NCBI GenBank assembly: GCA_002633275.1
Contig: NWBO01000152.1
Coordinates: 12,502 to 76,501 of the forward strand
DNA: 64,000 bases
Source: Bacteroidales bacterium Phil12
GTDB lineage: Bacteria; Bacteroidota; Bacteroidia; Bacteroidales; P3
Direction: 5' to 3'
Under the pieces are notes generated by a model that had not been told where the DNA came from, did no database searches, and saw nothing but the letters and a program-made list of their open reading frames with translations. Each line of letters begins with the position of its first letter. Within the stretch, counting starts at the first letter, position 1. Positions 29,546-37,400 of the stretch are shown in pieces. The translations under genes and the position numbers were made by a program.

Positions 29546-30751
29546 TCAGTGTGTATCTTTGTACCACTGAGTTTGGTTGTAGGTTTGTGCTTCGCTGTTG
29601 GTACTCGGTTCGGAGGTGGTTATGCCAGAATAGTTTTTTATGGGGATAACACCGTAAGTTGCAGAATAAAAACTTTCCGTATGTACCTTGTAAGGGACAA
29701 CCCTGTTTATCTGCTGCGTAAATTGTGCAAAACAATCACTATCCTGACCGCATAACGCTTTAACATAATCGCCGTAATCGTAAAACAAAACAGGATTATA
29801 TCCGTCCATACGTTGGATGCTGTCAAGAAAGGTGGTATCAAAAGTATATTTTTGATTGATACACTTCATCAACGCCGCCAAACCGTCCAACTCTCCGCAA
29901 TCTATTACCGCCAACGTCCCAAAAGGGTCTTCATACGAAGAATAAAAACCATAAAATGCCTTGCAGATTGCTCTGTAATCGGGATTTTCCGCAAACAGAT
30001 ATTTCCCCATTTCACGATAAGGCATACCTATCGCCATAACTTCGGTGGGACTGGCTATTATATGTTTGGTTACATTTCGTAACTCGTATGCTGCTTCCAA
30101 CGACGACATATAACAGCCGCTGAACAATATATACTCCATAAACATCCCGCAAGCATCGATACTGCCCGCAAGAGTAGATATATCGGTCTGATATTCGGGA
30201 TAAAGCCCGCCGAAAAAACGGCTGTCTGCCGAACATTCATAATCGCCACGGCTATGCGCTGCGTCAGGTTCTTTTGATTTGTCATCGGCGACAGGCAACC
30301 AGCCCATACCGTGAGAACCTATAATCATGGCATAACTTTCGGCAGGGGCAAATCGCTTCACATCGTTAAGAATTGAAGTAATACCTGCCTGTGTCGTATA
30401 TTGAGGATTGGTGTAAGTCTTCAAAACCGAACGGCGAGGAGTTCCGTCTTTGCAGACTATCTCGAACATTTGTGCCTCCGTGGCACTGGTTGCAAGAAAA
30501 ACCAAAACCTTTCCTCCATTCAGCCCCGAGGTCTTTATGACTTGCTCCATATCGGCGATATTGTCATAAAAATAGTTTGTCAAATTATTCGTCCAAGGGA
30601 AATAAACAAAGGTGGTGCGTTCCACACGTTCGGGCTTATCATCGCCGTTGCAGGATATAAGGACGCAAACGATAAAGAGGAAAACGATTGTTTTCGTTAT
30701 CCTCTTTATCGCTTTTCTGCTTTCGCAGATATGCTTTGATATTATCTTCAT
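29546..30751 (-). CDS. Clostripain-family (C11) cysteine peptidase lipoprotein
   Basis: 401 residues. The N-terminus has a basic start, a hydrophobic core and lipobox CVLISC, so it should be a surface or periplasmic lipoprotein. C11 features: the catalytic His in AMIIGSHGMGW near residue 147, with a glycine-rich loop, and the catalytic Cys in ILFSGCYMSSLEAAYEL near 212. C11 enzymes cut after Arg (or Lys) and often self-process. It starts eight bases after the upstream fimbrillin gene ends and is the last gene of the fimbrial operon, so I infer a role in fimbrial maturation. Confidence 0.85.
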   Translation of the reverse strand: MKIISKHICESRKAIKRITKTIVFLFIVCVLISCNGDDKPERVERTTFVYFPWTNNLTNYFYDNIADMEQVIKTSGLNGGKVLVFLATSATEAQMFEIVCKDGTPRRSVLKTYTNPQYTTQAGITSILNDVKRFAPAESYAMIIGSHGMGWLPVADDKSKEPDAAHSRGDYECSADSRFFGGLYPEYQTDISTLAGSIDACGMFMEYILFSGCYMSSLEAAYELRNVTKHIIASPTEVMAIGMPYREMGKYLFAENPDYRAICKAFYGFYSSYEDPFGTLAVIDCGELDGLAALMKCINQKYTFDTTFLDSIQRMDGYNPVLFYDYGDYVKALCGQDSDCFAQFTQQINRVVPYKVHTESFYSATYGVIPIKNYSGITTSEPSTNSEAQTYNQTQWYKDTH

Positions 30752-30759
30752 TTGTTATT

Positions 30760-32835
30760 TTATTTCTTACGAACAGCACGAACGTTGCGTGCATCCGCTC
30801 TGTAAGTAACCGTTTTTGCGCCGTTATTCCAAGAATAAGCGTTCGTACTTTCATTTATTGCTGTGCTTGACCAATATTCGCCGCTTAAACCGACACTGCC
30901 ATTAAACTGGTTGATTGCAGGTAAATACCATACTATATCTTCTGTGGCAAACGACATATTATAAAAAATTTGGCCTTCGTCACCAGTCTCTTTCGTCACT
31001 TTACACTTATTCTTTTTTATACAAACAAGAGCAGCAAAATCAGAAATATTTTCGTTGCTTCCGCTTTCAAAATCTTTCTCAATAAAAGGACTACCCATAA
31101 GATTTGACTCAGATTCTGTGATCGGCACTATAAAATTCGGGTCAAGAGACAAAGTATTCGCCAATCCATTGCTTTCATCAAAGGCATTTAATGAAGAAGT
31201 TATTTTGCCATAATCAAATGTAATAGTACTTGGCTTCCATAACCACAACAATGGACTAGACTCTTGAATTGTTACACCGGTACCAACGTATTGTTTGTAT
31301 TGCGAAATTAACCAATTACCAGGAATATAAGTTTCAGCTATACCAATCACAGATACTTTTTTACTCTTATATCTAACGACTCTATTCCACACAAAACCGT
31401 AAGGCTTCGCTCCAACTTCTTCTATCTGTTCCCAACCGGTATTGCCGACCCAATTAGGACATTTCTGCTTAATGGTTTTGGTTTGAACGACTTTATTGTT
31501 GCACAATATCTCCAATTCAATATCACGGTCAGAAGTTCCGGCATTCTCCGTTATAAAAGCATAAAACGTTTTTGTTCCTGTACTTCCCGTAATGGAAGTT
31601 ACTCTCGCAAAGTCGTTATGAGACGTACTTTCATCAGGCCAATAACCTTGCTCCTCCGGACCCACAAGGTTTTCACGGAACTTGCAAACGGTTGCATTTT
31701 TGGTTCTGATAGTATAATCATTTCTACCGTCAAGGTCTTTCGCATTGACAGTGATAGGAACTATAAGGTAGTGTGCATCGACTTGGTCGGGAACATCGAT
31801 TTCAATATCATATTCAGGAGTAATGGATAATCTGTATGTCGTGGTCTTGCCCATTTCCCACTCACCCGAAAGAGAAGCAGTAAGAGTAATATCGCCTTTA
31901 TTTACGGTTGTGAAAACAACCTTGACAGTTACTCCGTCCAATGTCTGCGGCAACATCATAAAAGTACCCTCATCAGTTGTTATACCCGTATTAGTACCAC
32001 CTTCGCTGCCGTTCATGGATTTATTCAAATTTTGTGAGAAACTATTTTTCTGATTACCAAGATTCCAACTGCCGTTAGCCATATTGTAATCGCCTTCGGA
32101 CTTGACATTTTCAAGAGTAATGCTCTTGATTGAGCCTATACGCATCTCGCTGCCTACAACGAATTTAACGGCAGAGAGGATATGCTTGAAATTAAGCGGT
32201 TGAACCTCGTTCAAATCACCCTTGACACCGTCGGCAGTGGCAACCAAAATATCTTTCTGGTCTGTTGCCGCATCAGGAACGGTATATGAAAGCGTTTTGC
32301 TTGCAGGTGTAGTCGGGGAAGTAAGACCTGCTGCATCAATAGGAGCGTAAGCGCAGAAGTCAAACTCGTATTCATCGCCGGGCCAATAGTATATTGTATT
32401 TGTTTTCCAAGTGCTGCCGTCTTTGACAGCATCTTGCGAGAAAAAGAAATGTTCTGACGGAGTGCCGTTTTGCTTCATATATGCCAAAACATGGAACTTA
32501 TCATAGAAATTGCCCGTACCCGTTACCGGAACGCCACGCGTCGGGCGGGTTGCGGTGTTATTAGACACATCGATGCCGTCGGATACAACGGTGCGGACAC
32601 AAAGAGTGTCTTTTGAAGTTTTTGAACGTAACACAAAACGGTTGGCGGTATATTCGTTACTACGGGAAAAACCTCTTGTCGTTGCGTTGTTGTCGGAAGA
32701 CACACCGAAACAGATATAATCGCACGGTATTCCCTTACCGCTTTTGTCAAGCAGTTCATCGTCATTACATGATAATAACAGCAATCCCGACAGTATTGCC
32801 AATACACTTGCCTTTATGATACCTATGTTTTTCAT
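30760..32835 (-). CDS. Large fimbrillin-family lipoprotein with C-terminal DUF1566-like domain
   Basis: 691 residues. Lipobox LLLLSC near residue 23. The N-terminal half resembles Mfa-like fimbrillins: an arginine-containing segment NATTRGFSR (Arg54), FHVLAYMKQNG, YYWPGDEYEFDFCAYAP and NFKHILSAVKFVVG. The C-terminal 190 residues have the pattern WYLPAINQFN ... GEYWSSTA ... NVRAVRKK, as in DUF1566/Lcl-type domains seen in adhesins. I infer a tip or accessory fimbrillin rather than the main shaft subunit. It lies between the smaller fimbrillin and the C11 peptidase, in one transcriptional direction. Confidence 0.82.
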   Translation of the reverse strand: MKNIGIIKASVLAILSGLLLLSCNDDELLDKSGKGIPCDYICFGVSSDNNATTRGFSRSNEYTANRFVLRSKTSKDTLCVRTVVSDGIDVSNNTATRPTRGVPVTGTGNFYDKFHVLAYMKQNGTPSEHFFFSQDAVKDGSTWKTNTIYYWPGDEYEFDFCAYAPIDAAGLTSPTTPASKTLSYTVPDAATDQKDILVATADGVKGDLNEVQPLNFKHILSAVKFVVGSEMRIGSIKSITLENVKSEGDYNMANGSWNLGNQKNSFSQNLNKSMNGSEGGTNTGITTDEGTFMMLPQTLDGVTVKVVFTTVNKGDITLTASLSGEWEMGKTTTYRLSITPEYDIEIDVPDQVDAHYLIVPITVNAKDLDGRNDYTIRTKNATVCKFRENLVGPEEQGYWPDESTSHNDFARVTSITGSTGTKTFYAFITENAGTSDRDIELEILCNNKVVQTKTIKQKCPNWVGNTGWEQIEEVGAKPYGFVWNRVVRYKSKKVSVIGIAETYIPGNWLISQYKQYVGTGVTIQESSPLLWLWKPSTITFDYGKITSSLNAFDESNGLANTLSLDPNFIVPITESESNLMGSPFIEKDFESGSNENISDFAALVCIKKNKCKVTKETGDEGQIFYNMSFATEDIVWYLPAINQFNGSVGLSGEYWSSTAINESTNAYSWNNGAKTVTYRADARNVRAVRKK

Positions 32836-32988
32836 ATATTAAGTATTTTTTCTGTTCTTCTTTCTTTGTCGGAGTCTCGCTGCTCCGCTCTCTTTGTGAG
32901 CGTAAGGGGACATTCAACCCCTTACACCCTGTGTTATTTCACTGCCTGTTTAAACAACGCTTAACGGTGTTACAGGCAACAGGAATTT

Positions 32989-34047
32989 TTAATTATTTTC
33001 TTGATTATTTTCGTCTGTCGTAACATTCTTAGGATCTTGTTCCTCCCAAGTTGTAACACCAATAGTAAATTCAATAGGCACCATAGGATTGTTTGGATCA
33101 ACAGTATTGTTACCCATTCTACATACCAAAGTATAAGCATTTCCTTGTTGTAAATCAAAATTATAAGTTACTTCGCGTGTATATGATTTTACAGTGTATT
33201 CTCCATCTTCATTTGAAGCATCAACCAACTGTCTTACTTCAAATTCGACATATATCGTACGTTCTCCTATACCAGGAATCAAGAATTTTGACTCACTTTC
33301 AAGAAAATCTGTATTTGACGGTTTAATTATTTTGGTATTAAGTGCCTCTCCATTATCTGAATTGTTTGTACTGATAAGTTTGTCATATTCTATGGTCAAA
33401 TTTTGAGTACCATAATTTGACCATGAACCAGCAACTGTTTTTCCTGTAACTGTACCAGGAGTTATAGTTGCACTGCTGTAACAATTTTTGATTTGTACTT
33501 TCTTTACAACAATTCTTACAGGTGAGTTTTGTGGAAACTCATTTTTTACCTGAAATTTAACTTTGGACAATAAGTGAACAAAATTCAACTTCACTGTCGG
33601 CATATTTGTAGTTATTGCTGTAATAACCATCTCATCTGGTCTTGCATAAATGAGGTCACGAGAACCATCATTAGTGTATTTAATTTCTCCACCTTCTGAT
33701 TTTGGAGTCATTTCTATACCATTTGCTACGATAGGTTCTGGATATATTGCCTCAAATTGGTAAGTATTATCTTTTTCCCAATACTTGAAATTATCATAAC
33801 TACCATTACCATTTAATCTCTGACCATTAAAAACAACTTGTTCTTGTCCATCTGTACCAGTTCTCCAACCATACACAAAACACTCAGGTAAATTAGTCTG
33901 ATTAATAATTAAAGAACGTGTGCTTTTACCTACGAAAGGTGAAAATGTAATGGCTCCTTTGTTGTTAGCCATCTCTAACGTTTCATCTTGGTTACAGCCG
34001 GTAAGCAATGCTGCCGCAGCCAAACCGATTAAAAAAATTTTTTTCAT
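32989..34047 (-). CDS. Fimbrillin-family lipoprotein, probable shaft subunit
   Basis: 352 residues. Lipobox ALLTGC near residue 18, then GAITFSPFVGKSTRS with Arg44, close to where Porphyromonas gingivalis FimA and Mfa1 are cut before polymerisation. The Mfa-like features KYWEKDNTYQFEAIYPEP and LNFVHLLSKVKFQVKN follow. The C-terminus is acidic and asparagine-rich (NVTTDENNQENN). By size and order it is the likeliest main pilin. It is the third gene of the operon. Confidence 0.83.
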   Translation of the reverse strand: MKKIFLIGLAAAALLTGCNQDETLEMANNKGAITFSPFVGKSTRSLIINQTNLPECFVYGWRTGTDGQEQVVFNGQRLNGNGSYDNFKYWEKDNTYQFEAIYPEPIVANGIEMTPKSEGGEIKYTNDGSRDLIYARPDEMVITAITTNMPTVKLNFVHLLSKVKFQVKNEFPQNSPVRIVVKKVQIKNCYSSATITPGTVTGKTVAGSWSNYGTQNLTIEYDKLISTNNSDNGEALNTKIIKPSNTDFLESESKFLIPGIGERTIYVEFEVRQLVDASNEDGEYTVKSYTREVTYNFDLQQGNAYTLVCRMGNNTVDPNNPMVPIEFTIGVTTWEEQDPKNVTTDENNQENN

Positions 34048-34116
34048 TTTTGTAATTTTTTAATTGTTAATAATTAATTTTCTAAAATATGTATTGAAAC
34101 ATCTTTTTACATTCAT

Positions 34117-35166
34117 TTACATAGGAAGGTCTATCTCTTCTTCATCTCCCCAACCGCTGACATCTACATTAAAGCCCGAACCTCCTTCTTTGCCTTCTTC
34201 GTCGGTTATTTCAAGACCTTTTATCACAATAACGCCTCCTTGCGGCTGTGTCTCCACCTGCTCCGTAATATCGAAGTCAAAAGATTTGGTTTTACCATTC
34301 TTTAAGCGAACCTCCAAATTCAGACCGTACTTGCCACCCTTACCCGTTTTCGAGTAGTGCTGGTTAGGAAATCCCGGCACTCCGAAAGAACGAACCGTTG
34401 CCTGCACGCCGTAATCTTTCACACTCGCATCGAAAAGCACCGTTACCACTTCATCGGAAGTGTTTCCGTTATGCAGATACACCGAGCCTGCCATACCCGC
34501 CATAGCACCGCGAGCCAATGCCAAATACTGCGCACCATAACTGAACTCACAACGCACAACATAGGTAAATACCAATGGGTGCATAGTAACAGGCAACAAT
34601 GTAGGCTCTATCGTACGCTCCACCTCGTAAGACTCCATATAATTACCGTAAAGCATATCGGGAGGATTGACCGTAACCTCGCTCTTGGTCTCCATATACG
34701 GATTACCCATATATGAAGAACGCGTTCTGGTACGTGTGGTAGCCCTTGCCTTTACGTATGACTGCATTCCGTCAAAGACTATATACTCCGAATCGTCATT
34801 GTAGAACAGCAAAGCATGTTTGCCTATCGGCATACGAACCACCTGTCTTTCGGGGGCAATATGTATCTCGTCATACTTACCGTCTGCATTATAAATATGT
34901 ATCGCCAATCCCTCGGGAATACCCGGACGCAACTCATCGTAAGCCACGCCGAAAGTTTCCGCAAACGACGGATAATTGTACCAATCCGTACCGTTCTCGT
35001 ATGTGTATTGCCATTCCTTTTCGTATTGTGCCTCTATTCGCACATCGGATTTCGGAGAATGAGCATAGTGATCGAAACACAACTCCTTATGCTCGCAAGA
35101 AGAAATCAACAAAAGTATGCCGCAAAGCAAAAAAGCGTGTTTTATATATATCAACGTTCTTTTCAT
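34117..35166 (-). CDS. DUF5119-family lipoprotein of the fimbrial operon
   Basis: 349 residues. Signal with lipobox LLISSC near residue 24, then HKELCFDHYAH, the typical start of DUF5119 proteins of Bacteroidales fimbrial loci. The middle (residues 145-290) is a beta-rich region; the end is acidic and glycine-rich. Its start codon overlaps the stop of the DUF3575 gene by four bases (ATGA), so the two are translationally coupled. Likely an anchor or minor subunit of the fimbria; the exact role is not established. Confidence 0.82.
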   Translation of the reverse strand: MKRTLIYIKHAFLLCGILLLISSCEHKELCFDHYAHSPKSDVRIEAQYEKEWQYTYENGTDWYNYPSFAETFGVAYDELRPGIPEGLAIHIYNADGKYDEIHIAPERQVVRMPIGKHALLFYNDDSEYIVFDGMQSYVKARATTRTRTRSSYMGNPYMETKSEVTVNPPDMLYGNYMESYEVERTIEPTLLPVTMHPLVFTYVVRCEFSYGAQYLALARGAMAGMAGSVYLHNGNTSDEVVTVLFDASVKDYGVQATVRSFGVPGFPNQHYSKTGKGGKYGLNLEVRLKNGKTKSFDFDITEQVETQPQGGVIVIKGLEITDEEGKEGGSGFNVDVSGWGDEEEIDLPM

Positions 35167-36494
35167 TTCGCACCTCCTTTCTCGTTGTTGGTATTACCTC
35201 TGCCAAGAAGCCATACCAATGACACTTCCACTTTGGTCGGACCGAACCAATGACGCTGCTTTGTGGTCTGCCAAACATAGTGTCCGTCCAACGGAATATA
35301 CTCATAATACTTCCCGCCCTGATAACCCACACCGAGCGTAAAATCTATGTTAAACCTGCGGGCAATAGGCAAAGAATAGCCGTAAGCAATTCCGACAGCA
35401 TAATTAGCATCGTTCAACAACGTTCCTCCCGGCTCGCCGCCTATATAACCCTTATTGTTCCACTCAAAGTCATAAGTGAAAGCACTTCCATAAACACCTA
35501 TATGATGTCCCGTAAGCGGTTTTTCTTTGGCTTTCTTTCCAAACCAATAATTGGCGGTAACTTCTCCGCCATAGATACGCCAGTAACGATGATGTCTGTC
35601 GGTTTTCCACCAACCGTACATCCAATCTACTCCCAAAGAAAAGTTATTGCCCAAATAAACTTCGCCACCTATATTGGGAACCGCAAGCAAATCATAGAGC
35701 ATATTGGTTTTAAGTGAAAGATATATCGGACTGCAAGACTGCAAAAACATAGTATCTACAACAAATACCGTATCGGTAACGACAATCGTATCGGTTTTCT
35801 TAGAAATATCCTCGCCCGCCATTGCCATTGTATCGCCATCGGTCAAAACACCCGTTGCAGACTTGGTATCCTCTTTTCCAACCGTTGATTTTTCACGCAA
35901 GGAAACGGAAACAACTCCTGCATAACGCACTGCGGGGAAGAAATGTTCAAGCATATAATTCCACGTCCTACCGTAATTGTAATCCATAAGCCTTTTCTTA
36001 CGGCTGTCGATTAACGCTCCGCGTTTGTCGTACGTAAATTCGGGAACATCACGGATTATATGCAGCACATCTTCTTTGTGCGGCATATTCGAAGCCTCCA
36101 CCAACTGAGCAAGGTAATCCCACGCAATATAAGTCTCTTCGTGACGGTCGATAAGGCTGTCGGCAATATCCACACGCTCACGAATATATTTTTCCAAAGC
36201 ATTGCGACGATTTTTCGCCAAACCTTGATTTAATTTCGGACCACCCTCGGGCGAAGCCGAACCGCGAAAAGAAACCGATGTAAGTTCAACGGTGGAATCC
36301 TGTTGAACGTCTTTCAAATAAGAAACTATTTCTGCCAAACGTCGGGCATTATCTCCGAAATTAGGGTCAAGATACGTACGTGAAACACGGAAACCAACCA
36401 AAAACTCCTTACAAATCTGTTTCGTCGAAACAGCGGAATCAATTTGGGTGGTAATAGTATCACGAACGGAACTCTCCACCACACTGGCACTCAC
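35163..36494 (-). CDS. DUF3575 outer-membrane protein with OmpA-like domain; start disrupted by a poly-G tract
   Basis: 443 residues counted from a GTG at 36494, but this lies inside the signal peptide. The same frame stays open upstream to 36578 and encodes KKSR, a hydrophobic core and SSGVSA, with no start codon before a TAG next to the 11-base G tract. Residues 30-105 resemble an OmpA-like domain (SFRGSASPEGGPKLNQGLAKNRR); residues 255-443 are a DUF3575 barrel (LKTNMLYDLLAVPNIGGEVYL ... YGWWKTDRHHRYWRIYGGE). It heads the fimbrial operon and probably anchors it in the outer membrane. In this assembly full translation looks off. Confidence 0.82.
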   Translation of the reverse strand: MSASVVESSVRDTITTQIDSAVSTKQICKEFLVGFRVSRTYLDPNFGDNARRLAEIVSYLKDVQQDSTVELTSVSFRGSASPEGGPKLNQGLAKNRRNALEKYIRERVDIADSLIDRHEETYIAWDYLAQLVEASNMPHKEDVLHIIRDVPEFTYDKRGALIDSRKKRLMDYNYGRTWNYMLEHFFPAVRYAGVVSVSLREKSTVGKEDTKSATGVLTDGDTMAMAGEDISKKTDTIVVTDTVFVVDTMFLQSCSPIYLSLKTNMLYDLLAVPNIGGEVYLGNNFSLGVDWMYGWWKTDRHHRYWRIYGGEVTANYWFGKKAKEKPLTGHHIGVYGSAFTYDFEWNNKGYIGGEPGGTLLNDANYAVGIAYGYSLPIARRFNIDFTLGVGYQGGKYYEYIPLDGHYVWQTTKQRHWFGPTKVEVSLVWLLGRGNTNNEKGGAK

Positions 36495-36553
36495 TCCCGA
36501 ACTTAGTAAAAGAAAGGCTGCTGCAAATAACAGATTTTTATATCTGCTCTTCT

Positions 36554-36682
36554 TTAATTTCTGATTTTCCCCCCCCCCCTACTGCTGACGCAAGGAAGGT
36601 CTCTCGATAATCCTCTGGCACTGTTTAATTTGATTTTTGATGCTAACTCCATCAAATCGCTATTTACTTTATCACTCAACAT
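36554..36682 (-). CDS. Short leader frame running into the poly-G tract
   Basis: 42 codons from ATG at 36682, ending at TAA 36554-36556 just after the 11-G tract. Its codons include LASKIKLNSARG and DLPCVSSRGGG. With 9 or 12 G it would read straight into the signal peptide of the DUF3575 gene. Alone it is probably not a functional protein; it may be the 5' part of a phase-variable gene. Confidence 0.35.
   Translation of the reverse strand: MLSDKVNSDLMELASKIKLNSARGLSRDLPCVSSRGGGKIRN
36569..36579 (-). repeat. Homopolymer tract of 11 G (coding strand) at the 5' end of the DUF3575 gene
   Basis: Eleven C on the plus strand. It lies between two start codons in other frames (ATG at 36682; GTG at 36619-36621) and the signal peptide frame. 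Tracts of this length are prone to slippage in replication. Confidence 0.9.
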
Positions 36683-36877
36683 TATCGTAAAAATTAAACA
36701 TTCAACCTTATTTTTTTCAAAAAAATTTTTTTCTTAAACTTATCAAAAAATAATAAAAATTTTATACAATAAAATCCTGCGTAATATCAGTGATACCTCT
36801 TACGATTCAATTTTATTCACAAAAATTTATTACTGATTAAATTAACTCATTAACTCAACTACTCTGTTAATCAGGTG

Positions 36878-36907
36878 CAAAATTATAAAATAATTTCATA
36901 ATGACAA
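36878..36907 (-). promoter_or_regulatory. Promoter of the fimbrial operon
   Basis: On the minus strand TTG at 36905-36907, a 19-base spacer, then TAATTTTG at 36878-36885 followed by CACC. The leader to the DUF3575 frame is unusually long, about 300-375 bases. Confidence 0.75.
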
Positions 36908-36942
36908 TAAAAAGTCGCAAAAATCGTTCAAAAAACCAAAAT

Positions 36943-36952
36943 CCCCCCCCCC
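36943..36952. repeat. Homopolymer tract of 10 C upstream of the fimbrial promoter
   Basis: Ten C on the plus strand, 36 bases upstream of the -33 element. It could alter promoter strength if its length varies. The rest of 36683-37393 is AT-rich with no gene that I can support. Confidence 0.85.
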
Positions 36953-37174
36953 ATAAAAATTTTGCTGCCAACCCTTATCCCGTAACGCTTTTCGCAGGGT
37001 AAATTTTTTTTGTTTTTATTGTTCGATATATATGCAAAAAACTCGTTTTTTTTATCAAAATTCCCTCGTTTTTCGAGAAAATTTCAAAAAAACAACTCAA
37101 AAAAATATGTTTTTCACTCGTTTTTCATTTTTCTTTGACACACCAAAAACATATACCGCTTACCACAAAATCTG

Positions 37175-37237
37175 TGTCCCATCCTATTTCACTGATGTTT
37201 AACATTAATTTTCCAATAACCCCTACTGATAAATCAG
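37175..37237. repeat. 21-base-period array, short
   Basis: Units begin at 37175 (TGTCCCATCC), 37196 (TGTTTAACATTAATTTTCCA) and 37217. The first recalls the TGTCCCACA unit after nadC. Confidence 0.65.
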
Positions 37238-37288
37238 CATCCGTTCTATGCAAAAAAGAGAAATTTCTTTTAAGGACAAATTAGGTTT

Positions 37289-37400
37289 CGTGTTAAAAAA
37301 ATTGAAATTTTTTAACATAAAGATAAAGTCGTGTTAAAAAAATTAAGATTTTTTAACATAAGGATAAAGTCGTGTTAAAAAAATTAAGATTTTTTAACAT
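37289..37400. repeat. Three 41-base direct repeats, each a hairpin, at the 3' end of the Fic gene
   Basis: Copies begin at 37289, 37330 and 37371. Each contains TGTTAAAAAAATT facing AATTTTTTAACA with a two- or three-base centre, then a spacer (ATAAAGATAAAGTCG, absent in the last copy). The third copy overlaps the last codons and stop of the Fic gene. They could act as terminators on either strand. Confidence 0.85.
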
